Source: Pseudokineococcus marinus
GTDB lineage: Bacteria > Actinomycetota > Actinomycetes > Actinomycetales > Quadrisphaeraceae
Assembly: GCF_013004605.1 (NCBI RefSeq)
Contig: NZ_JABEMA010000001.1
Location: 1-46,958, forward strand
Direction: 5' to 3'
DNA: 46,958 nucleotides
Under the pieces are notes generated by a model. It searched no databases and was not told where the DNA came from. It was given only the letters and a program-made list of their open reading frames with translations. Shown one piece after another: positions 26,169-34,521 of this stretch (its first letter is position 1; each line of letters opens with the position of its first letter). The translations under genes and the position numbers were made by a program.

Positions 26169-26942
26169 TTAGGCCGAGCCGAGTGGCCACCGCACCCACG
26201 GTGCGTGGCGGCTGTCGCGGGTGGCGCGGCTACCGGCAGGGATGTCGACGACCTCGGTGAGCGATGGGTCGGCCTCGATGAGGTGATCGATGTGCACGAG
26301 GTGGAGGTCGTCGGGTTCTTCGTACTGGGCGTCGGTCTCCAGCAGCAACCAGGCGCCGTCTGCTTCGCGCACGACCACGGTGACCGGCGCGCCGTCCAGC
26401 ACGACCTGGCTCGTGATGACGAGCCCGGCGATCTCCGCGGCCTTCGGGGACGGGTCCACGTCGGGGCAGGGCAGGGCGAGCAGATGCACCGGCACCTGTC
26501 CGCGCAGGTCTTGGTCGACGGGTCGGTTCGCGTAGCCGTCGTGCCAGGGGAAGCGGCCGGTGGAGTCGGTGTAGATGACCTGCAGCGCGGGGCGGTGGCC
26601 GTAGATCTCCTCGACCACTTCGAGCTCGTCGTCGTCCTCGACGTCGATGATGGCGACGGGGTGGGGCTCACCCGGCTCGCCGGCGTCCAGGACGGTGCCG
26701 TGCCGCAGCACCGCTCCAGCATGCACCCGGTTGCCCAGTTGGTTGAGCAGCCAGCCGGCGGAGTCAGCCGGTAACCCAGTGCACATCAGCTCCGGATGGT
26801 CCCGCGCTGACAAGCCGACCGTGTAGGCGACGACCCGGTCCTCACCGAGCTCGTCGTCCATGACGCACTGGGCTGCGTGCCCGTAGCGGTCGATCCTCGA
26901 CTGGACGCTGTCCTCGCGCCGCCGACGCCACCAGCGCCTCAC
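26169..26942 (-). CDS. DUF4262 protein with C-terminal DUF2185/Imm33-like domain
   Basis: The 257-residue protein has a basic N-terminus (RRWWRRRRE). A DUF4262-type domain follows, with the landmark VVAYTVGLSARDHPELMCTG, then LLNQLGNRVHAGAVLRHG. The C-terminal half, from about residue 165, reads AGLVITSQVVLDGAPVTVVV, READGAWLLLETD, and later DPSLTEVVDIPAGSRATRD. This looks like the DUF2185 (Imm33) pattern of a short strand, an insertion and a Pro/Ala-Gly motif. DUF2185 is known as an immunity-type domain of polymorphic toxin systems; the role here is inferred. No toxin gene is adjacent. GTG at 26942; ribosome site weak. Confidence 0.75.
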   Translation of the reverse strand: MRRWWRRRREDSVQSRIDRYGHAAQCVMDDELGEDRVVAYTVGLSARDHPELMCTGLPADSAGWLLNQLGNRVHAGAVLRHGTVLDAGEPGEPHPVAIIDVEDDDELEVVEEIYGHRPALQVIYTDSTGRFPWHDGYANRPVDQDLRGQVPVHLLALPCPDVDPSPKAAEIAGLVITSQVVLDGAPVTVVVREADGAWLLLETDAQYEEPDDLHLVHIDHLIEADPSLTEVVDIPAGSRATRDSRHAPWVRWPLGSA

Positions 26943-27347
26943 CAGCGGACTGCCCGGTCGAAGCGGCGGTGCATCTGAGACGGTGGCATCGACGCATCAT
27001 CGGCCGCGCACCTCCGGCAGTGAGCAGAACCCCACCTGGCCCGCTTGGCTACCGTCCCGATCAGCGATCGACAGCGGGACGCTGTCCGGCCGGCGATCGC
27101 CTACCGACGCAGGCTGGCGTCCACCACAAGGAGCGGGCCCCCGACGGCCGCCGGCACCAGAGTCAGCGGCAGCACGACGAAGCCCGGAAGAACGCCGTTC
27201 GACGCATCGCAGCACCACCTCTCCTCAGTCAGCACGGCGGCGCCGCCTCGGCCCTAAGCGTGGCCGAGGCGCCGATCAGCCGTGCCGCTGACGATCGTTG
27301 GGCGAGACCCTCGCCGGGACGTCGCCTGCTGGTGCAGTCTCGGCACA
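26943..27347. other. Long gap with one repeat unit
   Basis: About 400 bases between two hypothetical genes, holding the 29-bp repeat unit at 27068-27096 and otherwise no convincing gene. Several frames are open here, but their products are rich in Arg/Pro/Ser in the way of shadow frames. Confidence 0.4.
27068..27096. repeat. 29-bp repeat unit, single copy
   Basis: TCGACAGCGGGACGCTGTCC and the following nine bases match the first unit of the element at 21231-21259 apart from a few bases near the end. It carries the same CAGCG-GGA-CGCTG palindrome. Confidence 0.7.
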
Positions 27348-27773
27348 GTGAGGGTCTTCGACGGGTCGACACCCGGGGAGTGGGCGGAGCGGGTTCGCCG
27401 CGAGGTGGTGCGCCAACTCGACCCACAGACCCGTCCGGGCGGTGGCGGGCACTTCGACGCCAACGGTGCGTACCTGCTGAGCTCGTGGTCGAGCGTCGTC
27501 GACGACGTCCCTGTACTGCACCTGGTCTACCGACACCCGTGGTGGGGCTTCGCCACGGGACTGCGCCGAGAGCTCGACGGGGACGTCCTGGCGAACCACT
27601 CCGGCGACCCAGCGGTCAACCTCGCCGACGACATCGTCATCGGCGATGTCGGCGAGCCCCTCGGACGCAACGCCGACTTGATGGTCCCGGACGCCGACGG
27701 GGTGTGGTGGTGGGGCGATGACCCGCTACTGGGCGACCGGGCCCGCAGAGGGCCGGCGCCCAGCCCCGGCTGA
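27348..27773 (+). CDS. Hypothetical protein, about 141 residues
   Basis: This soluble, Trp- and Asp-rich protein has WAERVRREVVRQLDPQTRPG, an aromatic strand YLLSSWSSVVDDVPVLHLVY and HPWWGFATGLRRELDGDVL. It ends with a Trp-rich ADGVWWWGDDPLLG. The pattern of strands and helix looks like one domain, but no family is recognised. The GTG at 27348 is the preferred start because the frame upstream (to 27282) is low-complexity; no clear ribosome site was found for either. A repeat unit lies 48 bases after the stop. Confidence 0.55.
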   Translation: MRVFDGSTPGEWAERVRREVVRQLDPQTRPGGGGHFDANGAYLLSSWSSVVDDVPVLHLVYRHPWWGFATGLRRELDGDVLANHSGDPAVNLADDIVIGDVGEPLGRNADLMVPDADGVWWWGDDPLLGDRARRGPAPSPG

Positions 27774-27821
27774 GCACGCGCTCGAGCTGCCGCGCACGAC
27801 CAGATCGACACCGGATCAGGA

Positions 27822-27849
27822 GCGACAGCGGGACGCCGACCGGGAGGCA
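27822..27849. repeat. Diverged 29-bp repeat unit
   Basis: GCGACAGCGGGACGCCGACC, then GGGAGGCA, matches the 29-bp unit with about five changes. The CGCTG palindrome arm has become CGCCG. It lies between the gene ending at 27773 and the terminator at 27921. Confidence 0.6.
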
Positions 27850-27920
27850 CTTTCCTTGCTGGAGGAGGGGCATGGCGCAGGCGGCGAGGCCCCGCCGTGG
27901 GGGCCGTGCGCCTGGCGGAG

Positions 27921-27972
27921 ACGTGTGGAGGTGATGGCCCGACGCGTGCGCCGGGCCATCACCTCCACGCGT
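27921..27972. terminator. 21-bp hairpin after the secreted protein gene
   Basis: Arms at 27921-27941 and 27952-27972 pair over 21 bases with one mismatch, including the perfect core GGAGGTGATGGCCCG, around a ten-base loop. It starts 28 bases after the stop of the minus-strand gene at 28001, as a terminator should. It may also act on the plus strand. Confidence 0.7.
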
Positions 27973-28000
27973 GAATGTCGTGTTGGGTGGATGCCTTCGG

Positions 28001-28531
28001 TCAGGCGACCAGCTTGAGGAGGTACTTGCCGACCTTGCCAGCGCCGAAGGGGATGAGGGCGCTGGCGATGTTGCAGTAGAAGCCGTTGGCGTTGCACCAG
28101 TCGATGAGGCGCTGCTCCTGCTGGCCCGAGAGGCCGGGGTCATTGGCCTTGAGCTGAAGCATGTTGACCTTGGAGACGCGCTGGCCGTCGAGGTACTCGT
28201 AGTACCAGCCGTAGCAGTTGCTGGGGGCGTTGTTCGTCCAGACCATCATCCCGCTGCTGCCCTCTTCGCAGTAGGAGTAGTAGTCGCCGGTCGCGGCGAT
28301 CGCCGAGGGGCTGGCTGCGGCCGGCGCGGCCTGGGTGGTGCGCTGGTGCTGCTCGATCGCCGTGGTCATCTCGGCGTCGCTGGCCTCGGCGGGCGCGACC
28401 GCTGTGGTGGCGACCCCGCTCTGGCTGGTCACCGTCTCGTACTGCGGTGAGGCGGCCTGTGCGGTCATCGACGTGCCGACGGCCACGGTGGCGGCCAGGG
28501 ACAGGGTGGTGGCGAGCTTCAGCGTGCGCAT
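28001..28531 (-). CDS. Secreted protein with four cysteines, 176 residues
   Basis: The signal peptide MRTLKLATTLSLAATVAVGT ends at TAQA, with likely cleavage near residue 26. A low-complexity Thr/Ala/Glu region follows to about residue 80. The C-terminal part has cysteines in YSYCEEG, SNCYGW, WCNANG and FYCN, a Tyr/Trp-rich strand (CYGWYYEYLDGQRVSK) and an amphipathic end, SALIPFGAGKVGKYLLKLVA. Two disulfides are possible. The tail resembles a membrane-active peptide, so it might be a bacteriocin-like or cell-surface protein; this is inference. ATG at 28531 has an AAGGAG site. No immunity or export gene is adjacent, except the SecDF module 3 kb away. Confidence 0.72.
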   Translation of the reverse strand: MRTLKLATTLSLAATVAVGTSMTAQAASPQYETVTSQSGVATTAVAPAEASDAEMTTAIEQHQRTTQAAPAAASPSAIAATGDYYSYCEEGSSGMMVWTNNAPSNCYGWYYEYLDGQRVSKVNMLQLKANDPGLSGQQEQRLIDWCNANGFYCNIASALIPFGAGKVGKYLLKLVA

Positions 28532-28553
28532 GAGGGCTCCTTGCTGTCGCTGT

Positions 28554-28572
28554 CCGGTGCCACGGGCACCGG
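28554..28572. promoter_or_regulatory. Perfect inverted repeat upstream of the secreted protein gene
   Basis: CCGGTGCC-ACG-GGCACCGG is an exact eight-base inverted repeat 23 bases before the ATG at 28531. It could be an operator or a leader hairpin that partly shields the ribosome site. Confidence 0.5.
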
Positions 28573-28963
28573 CTGGCCCGAACACGCTCACACATCATCA
28601 CGAACGTGTAAAGATCGGACAGGGCTTGATGATGAAACGACTGTCCGTCGGTGCCGGTGTCCGTCGGTGGACGTCGCCGAGTAGAGGTGGCGCGAGGTTG
28701 GTGTGGCGTTGGCCCTGGGTCGGTCACCTCGTCGTTGACCGCTCTCCATGTGCGACCGATATTCCTTGGTTTGACGTGGCGCCGAGCCGCTCGACACCGC
28801 CGGCGGCGCTGACGCCGTCCGACGTCGCGACAGGCGAGGACAGCTGCGCTCTCGGCGGGTGGTGAGCGCATCTCGGGGATGAACCCCGTCCCAGGCGATC
28901 AAGGGTGACGCGCGCGGTGGTGAGGCTTGCGGTCGTGGGCCGCCGGGTGGGCCCCGTCGTCGT
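28573..28963. other. Non-coding upstream region
   Basis: About 390 bases between the secreted protein gene and the MarR-type gene, both on the minus strand. It must hold the promoter of the secreted protein gene; a stretch reading TTTACAC near 28607 on the minus strand is a possible -10. Open frames on both strands here have atypical composition and no ribosome site. Confidence 0.35.
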
Positions 28964-29413
28964 TCAGCGGTCGGTGCCGGCCTGCAGGGCCCCGGCGAGC
29001 TCGTGGAGGCGACCCACGAGGTCGTCCTGCTCGCCCTCGGTGAGCCCCGAGGCGGCGGTGACCCGGGTCGGCACGTCGGCGAGCTCCTCCGCCAGTCCCC
29101 GCCCCGCCGCCGTCAGCGCGACGAGCACCGTGCGCTCGTCCTGCGCACCCCGGTCCCGCGTGAGCAGGCCCTGGGCCTCGAGCCGCTTGAGCAGCGGCGA
29201 GACGGTGTTCGACGACAGCCCCAGGCGCCGCGCCAGCGCCATCACCGGGGCCGGGCCGTCCTGCCGCAGCACCGACAGCACCGTGTACTGCGGGTAGGTG
29301 AGTCCCGAGCCCGCGAGGAGCGCCCGGTAGATGGCGTCCATGGCGTGGGCCGCCCGGTAGAGCGCGAGGCACAAGCGTCCGTCGACCGGGACCTCGCTCT
29401 CCGCTGCTGCCAC
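28964..29413 (-). CDS. MarR-family regulator, OhrR-like peroxide sensor
   Basis: The 149-residue winged-helix repressor reads LCLALYRAAHAMDAIYRALL, GLTYPQYTVLSVLRQDGP, MALARRLGLSSNTVSPLLK and RLEAQGLLTRDRGAQDERTV. Cys15 in RLCLALY sits where the reactive cysteine of OhrR is found, and GLTYPQY is an OhrR hallmark. The family releases DNA when organic peroxides oxidise that cysteine. It is divergent from the alpha/beta hydrolase at 29555, with repeated boxes between them. GTG at 29413 is chosen to place the cysteine at 15; no ribosome site is strong. Control of the hydrolase gene is inferred. Confidence 0.85.
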   Translation of the reverse strand: MAAAESEVPVDGRLCLALYRAAHAMDAIYRALLAGSGLTYPQYTVLSVLRQDGPAPVMALARRLGLSSNTVSPLLKRLEAQGLLTRDRGAQDERTVLVALTAAGRGLAEELADVPTRVTAASGLTEGEQDDLVGRLHELAGALQAGTDR

Positions 29414-29465
29414 CTGCGGAGGGTAGTGCGCCCAGGCCACGTCCGGAGGCACGTCCCGGCGCACA

Positions 29466-29509
29466 TCGTGCGCGACACAGTCGCCCTCGTTAGCGTCGTG
29501 CGCGACACA
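29466..29509. promoter_or_regulatory. Two operator boxes around the hydrolase promoter
   Basis: TCGTGCGCGACACA occurs exactly at 29466-29479 and 29496-29509, 30 bases apart. A likely -10, TAGCGT, lies at 29491-29496 on the plus strand, so one box covers the -35 region and the other lies just past the -10. The first box also overlaps the inverted repeat GCGCAC-ATC-GTGCGC at 29459-29473. This arrangement suits MarR/OhrR repression of both divergent genes. Confidence 0.6.
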
Positions 29510-29554
29510 CCACCCGCTCCCGCAGCGGGCCCGTCGAGCGAGAGGACGCGCACC

Positions 29555-30391
29555 ATGGCCGAGGTCACCGCCCACCACGGGCTCTTCAAGGACACGCACC
29601 TCCACGTCGACGACACCGGCGGTACCGGTCGCCCGGTCGTCCTCATCCACGGCTGGCCGCTGTCGGGCGAGTCCTGGTCCGAGCAAGTGCCGGCCCTCGA
29701 GGCCGCCGGCTACCGCGTCGTCACCTACGACCGCCGGGGCTTCGGGCGCAGCGACAAGACCCGCAGCGGCTACGACTACGACACGCTCTCCGACGACCTG
29801 CAGGCGCTGCTCACGGAGCTCGACCTCACCGACGTCACCCTCGTCGGGTTCTCCATGGGCGGCGGCGAGGTGGCGCGCTACGTCTCCCGCCACGGCCAGG
29901 ACCGCCTGCGCAGCGTCGTCTTCGCGGCCGCCGTCCCGCCGTACATGGCGCAGACGGGCGACAACCCCGAGGGCCCGCTCGACGACGCCACGGCGCAGCA
30001 GTTCGAGGACGGCCTCAAGAGCGACCGCTCGGCCTTCTTCGACCAGTTCACGACCCAGTTCTTCTCCGTCGGCGACGACCTCAAGGTCACGGAGGAGCAG
30101 CGCCAGCAGGCGATCGCGCTGTGCGAGCAGTCCGACGAGAAGGCCACGCTCGAGTGCATGGAGGCCTTCGCCACCACCGACTTCCGCGGCGACCTGCCGT
30201 CGGTCACGGTGCCGACGCTCGTCCTCCACGGCGGCGGCGACGGCGTCGTGCCCTTCGAGGGGTCCGGGAAGCGCACCCACGAGGCCGTCGCCGGCAGCGA
30301 GGTGCACGTCGTCGACGACGCCCCGCACGGCTTCAACGTGAGCCACGCCCGTGAGTTCAACGAGCGGCTGCTGGACTTCCTCGCCCGCTGA
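29555..30391 (+). CDS. Alpha/beta hydrolase, haloperoxidase/esterase type
   Basis: The 278-residue enzyme has the oxyanion motif VLIHGWPLSGESW, the nucleophile elbow GFSMGG (catalytic Ser), the acid in LHGGGDGVVPFE and the histidine in DAPHGFNVSH. It resembles cofactor-free non-heme chloroperoxidase-like esterases, many of which act as perhydrolases or arylesterases. Natural substrates are usually unknown. ATG at 29555 follows AGAGGA. Placement next to an OhrR-like regulator suggests induction by organic peroxide stress. A strong hairpin after it ends the transcript. Confidence 0.92.
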   Translation: MAEVTAHHGLFKDTHLHVDDTGGTGRPVVLIHGWPLSGESWSEQVPALEAAGYRVVTYDRRGFGRSDKTRSGYDYDTLSDDLQALLTELDLTDVTLVGFSMGGGEVARYVSRHGQDRLRSVVFAAAVPPYMAQTGDNPEGPLDDATAQQFEDGLKSDRSAFFDQFTTQFFSVGDDLKVTEEQRQQAIALCEQSDEKATLECMEAFATTDFRGDLPSVTVPTLVLHGGGDGVVPFEGSGKRTHEAVAGSEVHVVDDAPHGFNVSHAREFNERLLDFLAR

Positions 30392-30416
30392 CGCAGGGCC
30401 CCGCACCACGACGACG

Positions 30417-30454
30417 CAGGGCCCGGTCCCGCCTCCTGGCGGGTCCGGGCCCTG
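30417..30454. terminator. Hairpin terminator between hydrolase and sugar locus
   Basis: CAGGGCCCGGTCCCGCC pairs with GGCGGGTCCGGGCCCTG over 17 bp with one mismatch around TCCT. It is 25 bases after the hydrolase stop and 26 bases beyond the stop of the convergent Gfo/Idh/MocA gene, so it probably serves both. Confidence 0.75.
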
Positions 30455-30480
30455 GCGCGTCCGCTCGGGCGCGCGGCGGC

Positions 30481-31638
30481 TCAGGCGGGAGCCGGGGCCG
30501 CCAGCGCGGCGCGCACGCCCGGCCACGCGCGCAGGCGCTCGCGGACCCGCTCGTCGCGCTCGGCGGCCACGGCCTCGGCGCGGGCGCCCTCGAGGAGCTC
30601 GTCGAGGTCGACGACCTGTCCGCTGCCCGCCGAGGCGACGGCCGCCTCGACCACCGCGAGGCTCATGGCGTTCTCGTGCACCTCGCCGCTCGGCGACCCG
30701 CCGGTGCGCAGGGCCGCGCAGAAGACGGCGAGGGCGCCGGCGATGCCGTCGAAGGGCGAGCGCGGCCCGGCGAGCAGCGCGTCCACCCCGGCGCGGACCT
30801 CGGCGGGCGCGTCCTCGGCCACGGCGACGACGGGCTCGTCGTCGCCGTCCCAGCGCACCGAGCCGTGGGCGCAGCTGGCGGTCCACCGCCCGTTCCACGA
30901 GGTCTCCTCGCCCGGCGCGCACCAGGAGCCGGTGTAGGAGTAGCGCGCCCCGCCGCCCGTGATGACGACGGCCGCGGCGCTCGCGTCGCCGCGGTACCAG
31001 CTCCACGGCGGGTTGGACGTCGTGCACCACACCGCGGCGGGCTCGTCGCCGAGGACGTGCCGTGCGGTGTCGAAGGCGTGGATCGCCATGTCGACGAGGA
31101 GCGGGTGCTCCATCTCCTCGCGGAAGCCGCCGAAGCGGGGCGCGCGGAAGAACTCCGTCGTCAGGGTGCCCGCCCCGCCGAGCAGGGCGACGGCGTCGCG
31201 CAGCAGCGACACCTGCGGGTTCCACCGCCGCGACTGGCTCACCATGAAGAGCTCGCCGGTCACCTCGGCGGCCGCGACGAGCGAGAGCGCCTGCGCCAGC
31301 GTCGCCGCCGCCGGCTTCTCGCCCAGGACGGGCAGGCCGGCCGCCAGCGCCGCCGTCGTCACGGGGTGGTGGGCGGCCGGGACGGTGACGTCCACGACGG
31401 CCCGCGCACCGGTCGCGCGCGCCAGCTCGACGGCGTCGCGCCCCAGCGGCAGGTCGGGCCGGCCGAGGTCCGCAGCGGCGCGGCGGGCGGCGTCGAGGTC
31501 GAGGTCGACGAGGCCGACGAGCTCGGCGTCCGGGGAGGCCTCGAGCACCTCGAGCCAGGCCCGGCCCATGCCGCCCGCCCCGACGGACACGACCGGCAGC
31601 CGCTCGCCGGGGGCGAGGTCGAGCACGCGGTGGCTCAC
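30481..31638 (-). CDS. Gfo/Idh/MocA-family oxidoreductase
   Basis: The 385-residue NAD(P)-dependent sugar dehydrogenase has a Rossmann motif [20 protein letters not shown] near residue 16, the conserved [10 protein letters not shown] holding the catalytic lysine, and a C-terminal alpha/beta domain with [20 protein letters not shown] (family motif HxxD-like). Such enzymes oxidise hydroxyls of sugars or glycosides, for example at C3. GTG at 31638 overlaps the ThuA-like stop by four bases (GTGA). It is the last gene of the first sugar importer operon and may act with ThuA, like ThuB in rhizobial trehalose oxidation. The substrate is unknown. Confidence 0.88.
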   Translation of the reverse strand: MSHRVLDLAPGERLPVVSVGAGGMGRAWLEVLEASPDAELVGLVDLDLDAARRAAADLGRPDLPLGRDAVELARATGARAVVDVTVPAAHHPVTTAALAAGLPVLGEKPAAATLAQALSLVAAAEVTGELFMVSQSRRWNPQVSLLRDAVALLGGAGTLTTEFFRAPRFGGFREEMEHPLLVDMAIHAFDTARHVLGDEPAAVWCTTSNPPWSWYRGDASAAAVVITGGGARYSYTGSWCAPGEETSWNGRWTASCAHGSVRWDGDDEPVVAVAEDAPAEVRAGVDALLAGPRSPFDGIAGALAVFCAALRTGGSPSGEVHENAMSLAVVEAAVASAGSGQVVDLDELLEGARAEAVAAERDERVRERLRAWPGVRAALAAPAPA

Positions 31639-32513
31639 GCCCCGTCCTGCCCGGCCACGCGCGCCGCGGGGTCGACCGCGCCCGTGTAGCCGTGACCGCT
31701 CCAGAACCGCTCGGTCTCGTAGCGCAGCAGCACCGGCGCCGAGCGCTCGCGGCGGTCGCTGGCGGCCCACTCGACGCCGTTGGAGATGACCCGGCGGACG
31801 CCCTCGTGGAAGTACACGGGGTAGTCCTGGTCGCCGGGGGAGAAGTAGAAGACGCGCCCGTGGCCGCGCTTGAAGGTGCAGCCCGACCGCAAGACCTCCC
31901 CGCCCGAGAACGTCGAGAGGAAGACGAGCTCGTCGGGGGCGGGGATGTCGAAGTGCTCCCCGTACATCTCGTCCTCGTCGATGACCATCGGGTGCGGGAC
32001 GCCGCGGGCGATGGGGTGGGTCGGGTCCACCGTCCAGACGAGCTCGCGGTCGTGCGCGCTGCGCCACCGCAGCGTGCACGAGGTCCCCATGAGGCGCGTG
32101 AAGATCTTCGACCAGTGGCCGGAGTGCAGGACGAGCAGCCCCATGCCCGCGAGCACGTGCCGGTGCACCCGCTCGACGACGGCGTCGTCCACCTCGTCGT
32201 GGGCCGCGTGGCCCCACCACGTGAGGACGTCGGTGCCGGCGAGCACCTCCTCGGCGAGGCCGTGCTCCGGGTCGTCGAGCGTCGCCGTCCGGACGACGGC
32301 GCGCTCACCGAGGTTGGCCTCGACGCCCGCGGCGATGGCGCCGTGCATGCCGTCGGGGTAGCGGGCGGCCACCTCGGGCTCGGTCTGCTCGTGGCGGTTC
32401 TCGCCCCAGACGAGGACGCGCAGCGGCTCCTCGCGGCGCGCGCGCAGGGGCAGCGGCGCGGGGTCGGGTCCGGCGGCGCCGTCCTCCGAGGTGCGGTACG
32501 TCGTCTCGCTCAT
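31635..32513 (-). CDS. ThuA-domain protein
   Basis: The 292-residue ThuA-like protein has a class I glutamine amidotransferase-like fold. Visible motifs: [72 protein letters not shown], and [16 protein letters not shown]. ThuA-type proteins occur with oxidoreductases in trehalose and related sugar use, where the pair forms a 3-keto sugar. ATG at 32513 has a GGAGGA site. Its end overlaps the Gfo/Idh/MocA start, so the two are coupled. It sits directly after the two permease genes of the same operon. Confidence 0.9.
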   Translation of the reverse strand: MSETTYRTSEDGAAGPDPAPLPLRARREEPLRVLVWGENRHEQTEPEVAARYPDGMHGAIAAGVEANLGERAVVRTATLDDPEHGLAEEVLAGTDVLTWWGHAAHDEVDDAVVERVHRHVLAGMGLLVLHSGHWSKIFTRLMGTSCTLRWRSAHDRELVWTVDPTHPIARGVPHPMVIDEDEMYGEHFDIPAPDELVFLSTFSGGEVLRSGCTFKRGHGRVFYFSPGDQDYPVYFHEGVRRVISNGVEWAASDRRERSAPVLLRYETERFWSGHGYTGAVDPAARVAGQDGA

Positions 32514-32553
32514 GCGCTCCTCCTGCGGGTGGGGTGGTGCTCGCGGCTGCTCG

Positions 32554-33459
32554 TCACTTGACCGCGCCGCCCGTGACGCCCGCGGCGACGTACCGCTGGG
32601 CGAGGACGAGCAGCGCGATGGCGGGCAGCGAGGCCATGACGGCGGTCGCCATGACGGTGCTCCAGTCGCTCACGTAGGTCCCGATGTACTGGTAGAGGCC
32701 CAGCGTGATGGGTCGGACGTCGGCCGTCGTCGTCAGCGTCAGGGCGAAGAGGAAGTCGCCCCAGGCGAAGAGGAACGTGAAGAGCCCCGCGGTGATGAGC
32801 GCGTTGCGGCTGATGGGCAGCACGACGGACACGAAGGCCCTGATCGGTCCCGCGCCGTCGACCCGGGCGGCCTCGACGAGCGACGGCTCGAGGCTGCGCA
32901 TGAAGGCGAGCAGGATGAGGATCGCGAAGGGGATCCCCGCCGTCGCGTCGGCCAGCACGAGGCCGCCGACGGTGTTGAGCAGGCCGAGGTCGTTGTAGGC
33001 GCTGTAGAGCGCGTTGGCCACGATGATGCCGGGGATCATCTGGCTGATGAGGACGCCGAAGAGCACCACCCCGGCGTAGCGGATGCGGAACTGCGCCAGC
33101 GCGTAGGCGGCCGGGGCCGCGATGACGAGGCTCAGGGCGACGGCGCCGAGCGAGACCACGAGGCTCGTCACGAGGTTGCCGCTCTGCTGCTCGAAGGCCG
33201 TGCGGTAGCCCTCGAAGCTCAGCTGGGAGGGGAACCACGACGTCCGCGACGCCGAGCCCGCCGGCTGCAGCGAGACGTTGACCATCCAGTACAGCGGGAA
33301 GAGCAGGACGGCGAGGAGCGCGACGCCGACCGCGGTCGAGCCCCAGCTCCGGCGGCGGCGACGGGCCGGCGCGGGGGCGCCGCCGTCCGGGGCGCTCCGC
33401 CGGGCGTCGCCGGCGGGGCGCGCGGCGTCGGGCACGGGGAGGGACGCGTTCAGCGACAT
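32554..33459 (-). CDS. Sugar ABC transporter permease, MalG type
   Basis: The 301-residue permease has six predicted membrane helices and a cytoplasmic tail rich in Pro/Ala/Arg. The EAA loop that docks the ATPase reads [20 protein letters not shown]. It belongs to the CUT1 family of carbohydrate importers. ATG at 33459 has a GGAGAA site. It is the third gene of the operon after the binding protein and the MalF-type permease, with a 58-base gap before it. No ATP-binding subunit is present in the window, so it probably uses a shared MsiK-type ATPase. Confidence 0.93.
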   Translation of the reverse strand: MSLNASLPVPDAARPAGDARRSAPDGGAPAPARRRRRSWGSTAVGVALLAVLLFPLYWMVNVSLQPAGSASRTSWFPSQLSFEGYRTAFEQQSGNLVTSLVVSLGAVALSLVIAAPAAYALAQFRIRYAGVVLFGVLISQMIPGIIVANALYSAYNDLGLLNTVGGLVLADATAGIPFAILILLAFMRSLEPSLVEAARVDGAGPIRAFVSVVLPISRNALITAGLFTFLFAWGDFLFALTLTTTADVRPITLGLYQYIGTYVSDWSTVMATAVMASLPAIALLVLAQRYVAAGVTGGAVK

Positions 33460-33517
33460 GGGTTCTCCAGGGTGGGCGTCTCCGGCTCGCGCGGCGGGCG
33501 GGGCGCCGCGGGCGACC

Positions 33518-34513
33518 TCACTCGTCGACCGCGCGGCGGTTGGCGCGCAGGTACAGGACGGCGAAGAGCAGCGACACGACGATGAGGACGTTGCCGACCG
33601 CGGCCCCGAGGCCGAACTCGAACTGGGTGAAGGACAGGTTGTACGACTGCACGGCGAGGGTCTGCGTGGCCCCGGCCGGCCCGCCCTGCGTGAGGCCGAG
33701 GATGACGTCGAGGACCTTCAGCGTGTAGACGACGCCGAGCACCAGCACGACCGTGACCACCGGTCGCAGCAGGGGCCAGGTGATGTGCCGGAAGGCCCGC
33801 CAGCCCGTGGCGCCGTCGAGCGAGCCCGCCTCGTACAGCTCCTCGGGGACGTCCTGCAGCCCGGCGTAGAGGATCGTCGTGTTGAACGGGATGCCGATCC
33901 AGATGTTGACGACGATGACCGCGACGAGCGCCAGCGACGTGTCGGTGAGCCATCCCGGCGACCCGCTGACGATCCCCAGGGCGCCGAGCACCTGGTTGAG
34001 GACGCCGTTGTCGCGGTCGAGGATCCAGCCCCACACGGCGCTCGCGGCGATCAGCGGGATGAGCCACGGCAGCAGGAGCAGCGAGCGCAGCAGGTTCCCC
34101 AGGGGGAAGCGGCGGCGGAAGAAGACGGCGATGGCTAGCCCGAGGACGAACTGCCCCGCGATGGACCCGACGGTGAAGATCGCCGTGTTGAGGGCGGTCC
34201 GGCCGAAGGCGGGGTCGCCGAGGACGGTCGCGTAGTTGTCGAGGCCGACCCACGGCGCCTCACCCGTGACGAAGGTCCGCGTCGTGTAGTCCTGGAACCC
34301 CATGAGGAGGTTCTGGACGACCGGGTAGCCGAAGAAGGCCAGCAGGTACAGCACGGCCGGCGCCAGGAACGCCAGCTCGAGCAGGCGCACCCGGGCGCGC
34401 GGCCCGCGCCAGCGCGACCGGCGCGGCGCGGCGCCGTCCGCCGTCGGGCCGTCGCCCGAGCCGTCCTGCGGACGGGCGGCGGCGCCGTCCGTCCGCGTCG
34501 TCGTCGTGCTCAC
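33518..34513 (-). CDS. Sugar ABC transporter permease, MalF type
   Basis: The 331-residue permease starts with a disordered Thr/Gly/Asp arm of about 40 residues, then six membrane helices beginning with ELAFLAPAVLYLLAFFGYPV. The EAA motif is EAGSLDGATGWRAFRHITWP. A periplasmic-side loop (YTTRTFVTGEAPWVGLDNY) lies after the first helix. It pairs with the MalG-type permease downstream. GTG at 34513, eight bases after the binding-protein stop, so the two genes are co-transcribed. Confidence 0.93.
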   Translation of the reverse strand: MSTTTTRTDGAAARPQDGSGDGPTADGAAPRRSRWRGPRARVRLLELAFLAPAVLYLLAFFGYPVVQNLLMGFQDYTTRTFVTGEAPWVGLDNYATVLGDPAFGRTALNTAIFTVGSIAGQFVLGLAIAVFFRRRFPLGNLLRSLLLLPWLIPLIAASAVWGWILDRDNGVLNQVLGALGIVSGSPGWLTDTSLALVAVIVVNIWIGIPFNTTILYAGLQDVPEELYEAGSLDGATGWRAFRHITWPLLRPVVTVVLVLGVVYTLKVLDVILGLTQGGPAGATQTLAVQSYNLSFTQFEFGLGAAVGNVLIVVSLLFAVLYLRANRRAVDE

Positions 34514-34521
34514 GGGGCGGC

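Noticed and set aside
28588-28902. Short open frames upstream of the secreted protein gene, both strands
   Set aside because: No ribosome site, atypical composition, and they overlap the probable promoter region.
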